NCBI GenBank assembly: GCA_027621535.1
Contig: JAQCBB010000006.1
Coordinates: forward strand, 1 to 43,054
Length of the DNA: 43,054 nt
Reading direction: 5' to 3'
DNA from: Pseudomonadota bacterium
GTDB taxonomy: Bacteria > Pseudomonadota > Gammaproteobacteria > Burkholderiales > Methylophilaceae
A program made the translations under genes and the position numbers. This document shows positions 27,697-35,460 of the stretch, piece after piece. The notes below the pieces were generated by a model. That model was not told where the DNA came from. It saw only the letters and a list, made by a program, of their open reading frames with translations, and ran no database searches. Each line of letters starts with the position of its first letter. The first letter of the stretch is position 1.

Positions 27697-28609
27697 AGAT
27701 AGTCATAAAGATAAGATGGCGCGCAATCCAATAAAAATATATCCCAGCATGCCACAAAAAAAACCTTCTTGGCTAAAAATACATTTACCCCATTCTGAAA
27801 ATTTTACAAAAGTTAAAAACCTTATTCGTGAACATAACCTTCATACAGTTTGTGAGGAAGCCAGCTGCCCAAATATTGGAGAGTGTTTTAGTAAAGGTAC
27901 TGCTACATTTATGATTATGGGTGACATCTGTACCAGGAGGTGCCCATTTTGTGATGTATCACATGGTAGACCATTAGCTTTAGATTTAAATGAACCTAAA
28001 AATCTAGCAAAATCTATTCATATTTTAAAACTTAAATATGTTGTGATAACGAGCGTTGATCGTGATGATCTCAAAGATGGAGGTGCAGAACACTTTGTAA
28101 ACTGTATACAAGAAGTACGCTTATTGAATCCAGATATTCAAATCGAGATATTAATTCCTGATTTTAGAGGACGACAAGATCTTGCGGTCGATAAATTTAA
28201 ACGATCATTACCTCACGTTCTAAATCACAACATCGAAACTGTTCCAAGGCTTTATAAAAAAGTAAGGCCTGGCTCAAGTTATCAAGAATCATTAGATTTA
28301 TTACAAAAATTTTCTAAAGCCTATCCCGAAGTAATTACAAAATCAGGTTTTATGATAGGCCTTGGAGAAACAATCGATGAAATTAAACAAACACTGCATG
28401 ATCTTGATACTCATGGAGTACAAATGGTTACCATAGGGCAATACCTCCAGCCCTCAATTGACCACCTTCCTGTTGACACTTACCATCAGCCTGAATACTT
28501 TGATCAGATAAAAAAAATTGCACTACAGTTTAATTTTATATCGATTGCATGTGGGCCATTTGTTCGAAGCAGCTATCATGCCGATATTCAAGCGAAAAGT
28601 GTATTATGA
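27677..28609 (+). CDS. lipA: Lipoyl synthase (radical SAM)
   Basis: Inserts two sulfurs into octanoyl groups to form lipoate on 2-oxoacid dehydrogenases and GcvH. The 310 residues have the auxiliary 4Fe-4S motif [12 protein letters not shown] (Cys59, 64, 70), the radical SAM motif CTRRCPFC (Cys85, 89, 92) and the C-terminal RSSYHAD with the serine ligand. The upstream ATG at 27677, preceded by AAGG, is used; the ATG at 27716 is a possible shorter start without overlap. The stop overlaps gshA as ATGA, so the lip and gsh genes form one run. Confidence 0.97.
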   Translation: MKQPGTKDSHKDKMARNPIKIYPSMPQKKPSWLKIHLPHSENFTKVKNLIREHNLHTVCEEASCPNIGECFSKGTATFMIMGDICTRRCPFCDVSHGRPLALDLNEPKNLAKSIHILKLKYVVITSVDRDDLKDGGAEHFVNCIQEVRLLNPDIQIEILIPDFRGRQDLAVDKFKRSLPHVLNHNIETVPRLYKKVRPGSSYQESLDLLQKFSKAYPEVITKSGFMIGLGETIDEIKQTLHDLDTHGVQMVTIGQYLQPSIDHLPVDTYHQPEYFDQIKKIALQFNFISIACGPFVRSSYHADIQAKSVL

Positions 28610-29877
28610 TCCCCGAATTAAAAACCCCAATCACATCTGAATTTCTTAAACTCGAAAATTTAATTATAAGAAATTCATGTGAAATCGAACAATGGTTTAG
28701 GATGAAATGGCAAGATTATTCTGCTCCATTTTATGCTTCAATAGACTTGCGAAACTCGGGATTCAAAATTGCTCCGGTGGATACAAATTTATTTCCAGCG
28801 GGATTTAATAACTTAAATCCCCAATTTGAGCCTCTTGCAATTCAAGCAACAGTCATTGCTATTGAAAAAGTTTGTCCAGAGGCTTCTAAAATCATTTTAA
28901 TTCCTGAAAATCATTCAAGAAATATTTTCTATTTTAAAAATTTATTATACCTCATGGAAATTTTAAGAAATGCTGGCCTAGAGGTTGAATTGGGAAGTAT
29001 AGATCCGCTATTTATTCAGACTAACTTTGAAGTTAATCCTGGGCAGACACTTAGTATTTATCCAATTAAAAAAGAAAAACATAAAATTTATATTGAAAAA
29101 AGTAATCAAAAATTTGTTCCTTGTTCAGTCTTACTGAATAATGATCTATCAGCTGGTGAACCTGAAATTTTAAAAAATATAACTCAAACAATTCTTCCAA
29201 ATTTAAATGCAGGTTGGTTTAATAGAAGAAAATCTCAACATTTTTCTATATATAACCAAGTTGCCAAAGATTTCTCAAATTTTTTAAAAATCGACGAATG
29301 GCTTATCAATCCTTTTTTTGATACTTATGACAATATGGATATCAATAACGAACAAGACCTTCAAATTATTGCCGACAAATCTGAGCTTCTCTTAAAAAAA
29401 ATTAAGGAAAAATACCTAAAATACCAGATAACCCATCAACCCTATCTTGTAATCAAAGCCGATTCTGGAACTTATGGCATGGGAATAATCACCATTCAGG
29501 ATCCTCAAGAAGTCTTGCAACTCAATAGAAAAAAACGAAATAAAATGTCAATCATCAAAGATGGGCAAAAAGTGAATCGAGTGATTATCCAAGAAGGGAT
29601 TCATTCAGAAGAAATTCTTAATCAAGCGGTAAGTGAGCCCGTTGTCTACACCATCGATCATTTTGTCATTGGTGGATTCTATCGAATTCATACCAACAAA
29701 GATAAAAATGAAAACCTAAATTCTCCAGGTATGCAATTTATTCCCACACCCTTTGAACAATCATGCCTCATGCCTGACCAGGGACGAGACTGTAATGACC
29801 CTCCAAATCGATTTTATGTATATGGGGTGATTGCACGCTTAGCATTGCTCGCAGCAGCTGGAGAGCTTAATGGGTAA
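28606..29877 (+). CDS. gshA: Glutamate-cysteine ligase (proteobacterial GshA type distinct from E. coli)
   Basis: Makes gamma-glutamylcysteine, the first step of glutathione synthesis. It belongs to the GshA family seen in acidithiobacilli and betaproteobacteria, unrelated in detail to the 518-residue E. coli enzyme. Recognisable blocks are [28 protein letters not shown] near the N-terminus, [26 protein letters not shown] and [16 protein letters not shown]. The ORF track begins 19 codons upstream inside lipA; I place the start at 28606, whose ATGA overlaps the lipA stop and gives [10 protein letters not shown], 423 residues. gshB follows with an 8-base overlap, so glutathione synthesis is encoded as a unit. 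Confidence 0.93.
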   Translation: MIPELKTPITSEFLKLENLIIRNSCEIEQWFRMKWQDYSAPFYASIDLRNSGFKIAPVDTNLFPAGFNNLNPQFEPLAIQATVIAIEKVCPEASKIILIPENHSRNIFYFKNLLYLMEILRNAGLEVELGSIDPLFIQTNFEVNPGQTLSIYPIKKEKHKIYIEKSNQKFVPCSVLLNNDLSAGEPEILKNITQTILPNLNAGWFNRRKSQHFSIYNQVAKDFSNFLKIDEWLINPFFDTYDNMDINNEQDLQIIADKSELLLKKIKEKYLKYQITHQPYLVIKADSGTYGMGIITIQDPQEVLQLNRKKRNKMSIIKDGQKVNRVIIQEGIHSEEILNQAVSEPVVYTIDHFVIGGFYRIHTNKDKNENLNSPGMQFIPTPFEQSCLMPDQGRDCNDPPNRFYVYGVIARLALLAAAGELNG

Positions 29878-30790
29878 AAAATTATTATTCATCATTGATT
29901 CACCTGAAACTCTAAAACCTGAGAAAGATACAAGTTTACTCATGATGAAAACATCCATTAATCTGGGTCATCAAGTATTTTTTTGTTCATTTAAAGATAT
30001 CTCTATAAAAAAAAATATCCCTTTTGGAAATATCAAATTAATTGATAAGTTTGATAATGGTTTATCACTTTTCACAGAAAAATCTTTGAACTTAAACAGT
30101 CTTGACACTATATTTATTAGAAAAGACCCTCCCTTTGATAAAGATTATCTATTTCTCACTATGACTTTAGACTTACTAAAAACAACGAAAGTTATTAACA
30201 ATCCTAAGACTTTACAATCGCACAATGAAAAACTGTCTATTCTTAAATTTCCAAAAATTATTCCACCGACTCTTGTTTCAAGTAATTATTATGAATTTCA
30301 AAGTTTTATAAAAAAACATAAATCAGTTGTGTGTAAACCTATTGATGAAATGGGGGGAAATAAAATTTTCTTGATTAATCAAGGTAACCCTAATACAAAA
30401 GTAATCCTTGAGGTGCTGAGCAATAACTTCAACTCCCTGATTATGTTGCAAGAATATATCCCAGATATTAAGTATGGGGATAAAAGAATCATAATTATCA
30501 ATGGCGATCCAATTGAATTTGGACTTTTAAGAATTCCTCAGAAAAGTGATTTTAGGGGAAATCTGGCAAAAGGAGGCAGGGCCAAATTATCTCGATTAAC
30601 AAAGAATGACTTAAAAATTATTAACATACTCAAACCCTACCTAATAAATAATAATCTAAATTTTGTGGGTATTGATGTCATCGGAAATTTTCTGACTGAA
30701 ATCAACGTGACCAGTCCAACAGGTCTCGTTGAAATCGAACAATTAAGTAAAAAAAATGTTAGCAAAAAGATTATCCAAGCTCTTGTTTAA
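29870..30790 (+). CDS. gshB: Glutathione synthetase
   Basis: Adds glycine to gamma-glutamylcysteine using ATP. The 306 residues follow the bacterial GshB pattern closely: FIIDSPETLKPEKDTSLLMM at the start, IRKDPPFDKDYLF, NPKTLQSHNEKL, the ATP-grasp VCKPIDEMGGNKIF, YGDKRIIIINGDPI, RIPQKSDFRGNLAKGGRAK and the metal-binding GIDVIGNFLTEINVTSPTG near the C-terminus. The start sits eight bases inside gshA. Many methylotrophs use glutathione in formaldehyde detoxification, which fits the organism guess but is not shown here. The apbE ORF overlaps its end. Confidence 0.97.
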   Translation: MGKKLLFIIDSPETLKPEKDTSLLMMKTSINLGHQVFFCSFKDISIKKNIPFGNIKLIDKFDNGLSLFTEKSLNLNSLDTIFIRKDPPFDKDYLFLTMTLDLLKTTKVINNPKTLQSHNEKLSILKFPKIIPPTLVSSNYYEFQSFIKKHKSVVCKPIDEMGGNKIFLINQGNPNTKVILEVLSNNFNSLIMLQEYIPDIKYGDKRIIIINGDPIEFGLLRIPQKSDFRGNLAKGGRAKLSRLTKNDLKIINILKPYLINNNLNFVGIDVIGNFLTEINVTSPTGLVEIEQLSKKNVSKKIIQALV

Positions 30791-31805
30791 ATATTTTTCA
30801 ATTTTTTTATTATTGCTCATCAATTCTTGCTCTAATTCAAACTTTTATGAACACAAAGTACTGATTTATGGAACAATCCTAGAATTTAAATTCTATGACA
30901 CTGATCTCGATCAAGCGAATCAGGCTATTGACCAAATCGTTAACAAACTCAATGATCTCAATAAAAAATTTCACCCATGGAAAAATAGCTTAATTTCTCA
31001 ATTTAACAAGACTCACCAAATCGAGAATTGTGATCAAGATTTTATTAATATTATACAAACAGCAAAATACTATGAAAATCTAACCTATTCAACATTCAAC
31101 CCAGCGATAGGTAAATTAATTGAAATTTGGGGTTTTCATGATGATGTCATTAAAGGGCAAGTACCCAATGAAGAAGATATTAATAAAATACTCCTGACTC
31201 AGCCAAGCCTGAATCAACTATTGATAACAGATAACTCTATTAGCAGTAATAACTTCTTTTTAAAAATTGATTTAGGGGGAATGATTAAAGGACTTGCGCT
31301 AGATATGGCCAAACAAACCTATCAAGATATTGGGATTAAAAATGTTTTGACTAATTTTGGAGGTAATATTTATGCACATGGAAAACCAGGTAAGCGGTTA
31401 TGGGAAGTTGCAATTCAAAACCCTCACAATAATAAATTATTGCTAGCCAAACTGAAAATGCAACCTGGATCTGCGATTGGCACCTCAGGTGATTATGAAA
31501 AATATTTTATACACGATCACCAGAAATATTCTCACTTAATCAACCCAAAAAATGGTCAAGCATTTTCTATATATTCATCAGCAACAGTTCTCATAAACCC
31601 TGATGAGAATGATGTTGGAATAAAATCAGATATTTTTTCAAAACCATTATATTTTTCAGAGAATCTCAAAGAAACTTCAAAAAGTCTTCAGTTAAATAAC
31701 TTTTTTATCACCAATCATGAAAACCATATCATAATTTCAAAATCATTTGCTGATGAAATTATTTGGTTATTCAATGAGGGAGATTTTATTGTTGAAGTTA
31801 TTTAA
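30756..31805 (+). CDS. apbE: FAD:protein FMN transferase, predicted lipoprotein
   Basis: ApbE enzymes attach FMN covalently to Ser/Thr of extracytoplasmic redox proteins such as NqrC/RnfG-type FMN-binding domains. The 349 residues start with a basic signal peptide and lipobox LINSC (Cys25). Core motifs are YSTFNPAIGKLIEIWGFHDD, the KIDLGGMIKGLALDMA block, TNFGGNIYAHG, AIGTSGDYEKYF, YSHLINPKNGQA and, late, SDIFSKPLYF, where Asp plus Ser replace the usual DA(x)TA metal/FMN site. No FMN-binding acceptor gene is in the window. The ATG at 30756 overlaps gshB by 35 bases; a TTG at 30783 giving an 8-base overlap is an alternative. The next two genes encode the probable partner proteins. Confidence 0.93.
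   Translation: MLAKRLSKLLFKYFSIFLLLLINSCSNSNFYEHKVLIYGTILEFKFYDTDLDQANQAIDQIVNKLNDLNKKFHPWKNSLISQFNKTHQIENCDQDFINIIQTAKYYENLTYSTFNPAIGKLIEIWGFHDDVIKGQVPNEEDINKILLTQPSLNQLLITDNSISSNNFFLKIDLGGMIKGLALDMAKQTYQDIGIKNVLTNFGGNIYAHGKPGKRLWEVAIQNPHNNKLLLAKLKMQPGSAIGTSGDYEKYFIHDHQKYSHLINPKNGQAFSIYSSATVLINPDENDVGIKSDIFSKPLYFSENLKETSKSLQLNNFFITNHENHIIISKSFADEIIWLFNEGDFIVEVI
31776..31782 (+). promoter_or_regulatory. Ribosome-binding site deciding the TTG start of the NusG-II gene
   Basis: GAGGGAG ends six bases before TTG 31789 and nine before TTG 31792. It is one of the clearest purine-rich ribosome sites in this window and lies inside apbE coding sequence. It argues against the ATG at 31774 or 31747 used by the ORF track, because those starts lie at or before the site. 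Confidence 0.6.
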
Positions 31806-32142
31806 GTTAGGTGATTTTTTGATATTTTTTATATTTATATCTATCGTTATCATCTCATTAAATTTCTATTTTCAGCTTCCAAAAGGAGACTATTTGGAAA
31901 TCTCACATGGAAATGAAACAAAGCAATACACATTAATGCAAAATAAAACTTTAATTTTTGATGAAATTGAGGTTGAGATAAATATGGGAAAAGCGAAGAT
32001 AAAAAAATCAAATTGTTCTAATCAATATTGCGTCATGCAAGGTTGGATCTCGAAAATAAATCATTCAGCAGTCTGCATTCCAAATTTATTTAAAATGTCT
32101 ATAAAATCAAAAACGTTAAGTTATGACAGCACAAACTATTAA
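31789..32142 (+). CDS. NusG-domain-II membrane-anchored protein (EetA-like)
   Basis: A 117-residue protein with one N-terminal membrane helix (about 8-27, FLIFFIFISIVIISLNFYF) and a compact extracytoplasmic beta domain. The domain matches NusG domain II as found in secreted proteins: the strand YLEISHGNETKQYTL, then SNCSNQYCVMQGWISK and SAVCIPN with its paired cysteines. It is not the transcription factor NusG, which lacks the anchor. In Listeria, a protein of this type (EetA, as I recall) sits in the flavin electron-transfer locus beside an EetB protein of the family encoded next here and near ApbE/FmnB. Start chosen by the ribosome site at 31776. It overlaps apbE by 17 bases and the next gene by 20. 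Confidence 0.82.
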   Translation: MLKLFKLGDFLIFFIFISIVIISLNFYFQLPKGDYLEISHGNETKQYTLMQNKTLIFDEIEVEINMGKAKIKKSNCSNQYCVMQGWISKINHSAVCIPNLFKMSIKSKTLSYDSTNY

Positions 32143-32620
32143 TATTCATCAAATCTCAAAATTTTGTGCAATTGCCATTATTCTTCATTCCGCTGAGTTT
32201 TTTTTTCCAACTCCAATTTTTGGAATTAAACCGGGTATTGCGAATATTATTATCTTATTTACTTATCTTAAATTCAATTTTAAATCTGCAGTCTATGTCT
32301 CATTAATAAGAGTTTTTATTTCAAGTCTTATCATAGGCACATTCATCACACCAACTTTTTTTATTAGCTTGTCTGGAGCTATAGTGAGTTTAATTTTTTT
32401 ATTTTTATGTCAATTTCTTAGTCATAAATTTTTTTCAATTTACACCTTTAGTATGTTGATGGGTCTTGGGCATATTCTGGGTCAGTTTACTATAGTGAGA
32501 ATATTTATCATTCCAGATGATGGAGTTTATATTTTATTTCCTCTATTTTTATTACTTACATTTATATTTTCCTTAATCAATGCCTTCATTGTTTCTAAAT
32601 TAATAAGTCCATCGAATTAG
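32123..32620 (+). CDS. Gx-family membrane transporter (EetB-like; often mislabelled heptaprenyl diphosphate synthase component I)
   Basis: A polytopic membrane protein of 165 residues with five or six helices. Signature features are FPTPIFGIKPGIANIIILFTYL near residues 28-49, RVFISSLIIGTFITPTFFISLSGAIVS, and a C-terminal helix pair. The family is named Gx transporter after glycine-rich positions and is related to ECF substrate-binding components. Its older prenyl-synthase name comes from gene neighbourhood and should not be taken as function; no DDxxD prenyltransferase motif is present. With ApbE and the NusG-II protein immediately upstream (20-base overlap) it probably acts in an envelope flavin or quinone redox process. 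Substrate is unknown. Confidence 0.8.
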   Translation: MTAQTINIHQISKFCAIAIILHSAEFFFPTPIFGIKPGIANIIILFTYLKFNFKSAVYVSLIRVFISSLIIGTFITPTFFISLSGAIVSLIFLFLCQFLSHKFFSIYTFSMLMGLGHILGQFTIVRIFIIPDDGVYILFPLFLLLTFIFSLINAFIVSKLISPSN

Positions 32621-32647
32621 TTTTTAATTAATGGTAAAATCTGCTTT

Positions 32648-32818
32648 ATGAGAAAAATCTTATGTTTTATTCTATTTATTTTGCTTCAATCCTGCGGAAG
32701 AGGAGGTTCTCTCTATCTTCCTGAAACAAAGTATCCGCTAGACGACAGTCAGCAAGGAACATCACAAAATACTGATCCCCAGATTTTTGATGAGCCATCC
32801 GGAACAGTTGATGAATAA
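32648..32818 (+). CDS. lptM: LPS translocon maturation lipoprotein LptM (YifL family)
   Basis: A 56-codon gene missing from the ORF track. MRKILCFILFILLQSC is a short lipoprotein signal with Cys16 in the lipobox LLQSC, followed immediately by GRGGSLYLPE. This is the family's C-G-x-x-G-x-LYLP hallmark with Ser where Pro is usual. The remainder is acidic and low in complexity. In E. coli LptM (formerly YifL) helps LptD form native disulfides and assemble with LptE. Position directly before lysA, with an 8-base overlap, is the standard proteobacterial order and confirms the call. A TAAAAT at 32634-32639 might be a -10 but would leave almost no leader. LPS-type outer membrane is implied. Confidence 0.9.
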   Translation: MRKILCFILFILLQSCGRGGSLYLPETKYPLDDSQQGTSQNTDPQIFDEPSGTVDE

Positions 32819-34073
32819 CGATTTTGTAACAGAAAAAAATAATAGTTTTTTTGTAGAAGAGGTTGACATTAAAATACTCGCTAAGAATTATGGGACGCCC
32901 CTATACATTTACTCGAAGCATTCCATTCTTCATCAAATATTGTTGCTTCAAGAAGCTTTATCTGACATTAATCATCTGATATGTTTTGCAGTTAAATCAA
33001 ATTCCAACCTAAGTATTCTTAATTTAATAAAAAACGCAGGCTGTGGATTTGATATTGTCTCTGGTGGAGAATTAAAAAGAGTTATCGCACTTGGAAATTA
33101 TGATGCAAATGTTGTATTTTCTGGAGTTGGCAAATCTAAAGATGAAATTGAATATGCTTTAAATCATAATATTCTTGCTTTTAATATCGAATCTGAACCT
33201 GAATTAATTCGACTAAATAACATTGCAAAAAAATTTACAAAAAAAGCAAATATCTCCATCCGAGTCAATCCAAATGTTGACGCTAAAACACACCCATATA
33301 TTTCAACAGGACTCAAAGATAACAAATTTGGTCTAGACGAAAAAAAAGCGATTGAATTATATGGTCTCGCAAAAACTATGGACTTTATTAATATCACCGG
33401 GATTGATTGCCATATTGGTTCACAACTCACGGATCTATCTCCTTTTGAAGATACATTTATAAAATTATCAAATATGATAGACCATCTCAAAACTCTCGGT
33501 ATTGAATTAGATCATATTGATATCGGAGGTGGAATTGGTATCACTTATAACGATGAAAAAATAACGCCCCTCAAGCATTATGTTTCCATGATAAAAAAAT
33601 ATTTATCAAAATATAATAAAAAAATTATCCTTGAGCCTGGCCGATTAATTATTGGAAAAGCTGGAATTTTACTCACAAAAGTTGAGTACATAAAACGGTC
33701 AGAGCATAAAAACTTTATTGTTGTCGATGCTGCAATGAACGATTTAATGAGACCTGCTCTTTACGGCGCCCATCATCATGTTGTCAATATTAGTAATAAT
33801 AAAAATTCTGATGAGATGTTTGATGTTGTTGGCCCAATTTGTGAAACTGGAGATTTTTTAGCAAAAGATCGACAGATTTCAGCATCTGAAGATGATCTTC
33901 TCGCTTTTATGGATGCAGGAGCCTATGGTTTTTCTATGAGTTCTAATTATAATACACGGCCTAAAATTGCTGAAATTCTTGTTGATCAAACTGATTTCAA
34001 GTTAATTCGACAAAGAGAAACCATCGATGATTTAATTCAGCATGAAATTGAATTTGTTAATCAAAAAAAATAA
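32811..34073 (+). CDS. lysA: Diaminopimelate decarboxylase
   Basis: PLP enzyme converting meso-diaminopimelate to lysine. I place the start at the ATG 32811 (MNNDFVTEKNNSFFVEEV), which makes 420 residues and overlaps lptM by eight bases; the track start at 32787 adds eight residues translated from lptM sequence. The PLP lysine is in ICFAVKSNSN, followed by GCGFDIVSGGEL; HIGSQL, HIDIGGGIGITY and EPGRLIIGKAG are the barrel motifs; CETGDFLAKDR and MDAGAYGFSMSSNYN close the active site. dapF, usually next in this cluster, is replaced by ispH after 5 bp. Confidence 0.97.
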   Translation: MNNDFVTEKNNSFFVEEVDIKILAKNYGTPLYIYSKHSILHQILLLQEALSDINHLICFAVKSNSNLSILNLIKNAGCGFDIVSGGELKRVIALGNYDANVVFSGVGKSKDEIEYALNHNILAFNIESEPELIRLNNIAKKFTKKANISIRVNPNVDAKTHPYISTGLKDNKFGLDEKKAIELYGLAKTMDFINITGIDCHIGSQLTDLSPFEDTFIKLSNMIDHLKTLGIELDHIDIGGGIGITYNDEKITPLKHYVSMIKKYLSKYNKKIILEPGRLIIGKAGILLTKVEYIKRSEHKNFIVVDAAMNDLMRPALYGAHHHVVNISNNKNSDEMFDVVGPICETGDFLAKDRQISASEDDLLAFMDAGAYGFSMSSNYNTRPKIAEILVDQTDFKLIRQRETIDDLIQHEIEFVNQKK

Positions 34074-34078
34074 TTTTC

Positions 34079-35017
34079 ATGAACAATAAGGTCATTCATA
34101 TTTCTTTAGCAAACCCAAGAGGATTTTGTGCGGGTGTTGATCGTGCCATTGAGATTGTTGAAAATGCTTTAGAAAAATATGGAAAACCTATCTATGTTCG
34201 TAACGAGGTTGTGCATAATAAATATGTCATTGAGTCATTAAAACAAAAAGGTGCAATATTTGTATATGATCTCAAGCAAGTCCCTGAAAATTCCTTCCTA
34301 ATTTATAGCGCGCATGGAGTTTCTAAAAAAGTCAAAGCAGATAGTCTCAATTACAATTTAAAATCAATTGATGCAACCTGCCCCTTGGTTACAAAAGTTC
34401 ACAAAGAAGTTAATCGATATTTGTCTGAAGATTTTGAAATACTTATGATTGGACATAGGGGTCATCCTGAGGTTGAGGGTACTTTAGGTCAAGAATCAGA
34501 TTCAAAAGGCAAGATGCATCTGATTGAGTCCTTAGAGGATGCCAAAAATATAAATATAAACAATCCTAATAAACTTGCTTTTGTCACACAAACAACCTTA
34601 TCCTTGGATGAAACAAAAGAAATTATAAATTTATTAAGACACCGCTTTCCAAACATCCAAGGTCCAAAAGCTGATGATATTTGTTATGCAACACAAAATA
34701 GACAAGATGCTGTAAAAAAATTACTACATGATGCAGATTTATTTTTAGTTGTGGGTTCGAAAAATAGCTCAAACTCAAATCGTCTCAAAGAGCTTGGCGA
34801 TAAAAATAACATAGAAAGTTATCTAATTGATGATATGAATGAATTTAATCCGCTCTGGCTTGAGAATAAAAATAAAGTCCTAATTACGGCAGGTGCATCT
34901 GCACCAGAAATACTGACTCAAGCGCTTATAAATACAATTAAAATTCACAGTCAAGTCGAAATTAAAGAAGTTAATGGTATCGAAGAAAATATTATATTTA
35001 AGCTACCAAAAATTTGA
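34079..35017 (+). CDS. ispH: 4-hydroxy-3-methylbut-2-enyl diphosphate reductase
   Basis: Final enzyme of the MEP isoprenoid pathway, giving IPP and DMAPP. The 312 residues carry the three cluster cysteines in PRGFCAGVDRAI, DATCPLVTKVH and DDICYATQNRQDAV, plus HNKYVIESLKQKGAIFV, HRGHPEVEGTLGQ, the catalytic-glutamate block TQTTLSLDET, and the late GASAPE. The cytosolic enzyme needs a reduced ferredoxin or flavodoxin; the 2Fe-2S protein at 36946 is not known to serve this role. The stop overlaps the nudB TTG start as TTGA. Confidence 0.98.
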   Translation: MNNKVIHISLANPRGFCAGVDRAIEIVENALEKYGKPIYVRNEVVHNKYVIESLKQKGAIFVYDLKQVPENSFLIYSAHGVSKKVKADSLNYNLKSIDATCPLVTKVHKEVNRYLSEDFEILMIGHRGHPEVEGTLGQESDSKGKMHLIESLEDAKNININNPNKLAFVTQTTLSLDETKEIINLLRHRFPNIQGPKADDICYATQNRQDAVKKLLHDADLFLVVGSKNSSNSNRLKELGDKNNIESYLIDDMNEFNPLWLENKNKVLITAGASAPEILTQALINTIKIHSQVEIKEVNGIEENIIFKLPKI

Positions 35018-35460
35018 CTAAGTTAAAAAAAATTCCAATTTCATCACAAATCATTGTTTTTACCAATCAAAAACAGATTTTACTGTTACAAAGGAAAGAT
35101 AACCCCAACTACTGGCAATCTGTAACAGGTAGTTTAGAGATGAATGAAGTGCCAAGAGACTGCGCTATCCGTGAGCTATATGAAGAAACAAAACTCAATG
35201 CCAATCAATATAATTTCTTTTCACTAGGGCAGATTAATCAATACTCCATTTACCCCGAATGGCGTCATCGTTATGAGGATGGGGTCAACAACAATACCGA
35301 ACACCTCTTTGCATTACAATTACCTAAAAAAGAAAATATAATGATAAATAAAGAAGAACATTTGTCATACAAATGGCTTAATTTAGAAGATGCCATAAAG
35401 AAAGTTTTTTCTTGGACTAATCGAAAAGCACTAATTAAATTTAAAAAATTATATGAATGA
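35014..35460 (+). CDS. nudB: Dihydroneopterin triphosphate pyrophosphatase (Nudix)
   Basis: A Nudix hydrolase of 148 residues that removes pyrophosphate from dihydroneopterin triphosphate in folate synthesis. The Nudix box is complete in its catalytic part: GSLEMNEVPRDCAIRELYEE; the glycine of the usual EExG is lysine. NPNYWQSVTGSLE, EWRHRYEDGVNNNTEHLF are NudB-specific substrate segments that set it apart from other Nudix enzymes. Translation begins with TTG, overlapping the ispH stop as TTGA; no ATG fits. It overlaps nadA by eight bases. dATP-like substrates are an alternative. Confidence 0.88.
   Translation: MTKLKKIPISSQIIVFTNQKQILLLQRKDNPNYWQSVTGSLEMNEVPRDCAIRELYEETKLNANQYNFFSLGQINQYSIYPEWRHRYEDGVNNNTEHLFALQLPKKENIMINKEEHLSYKWLNLEDAIKKVFSWTNRKALIKFKKLYE

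Noticed and set aside
28549-28605. 19-codon N-terminal extension of gshA in the ORF track
   Set aside because: These codons are the out-of-frame end of lipA; the family N-terminus starts at the ATGA overlap at 28606.
32123-32620. Heptaprenyl diphosphate synthase component I
   Set aside because: This family name comes from gene context. The protein is a polytopic membrane protein with no prenyl synthase motifs.
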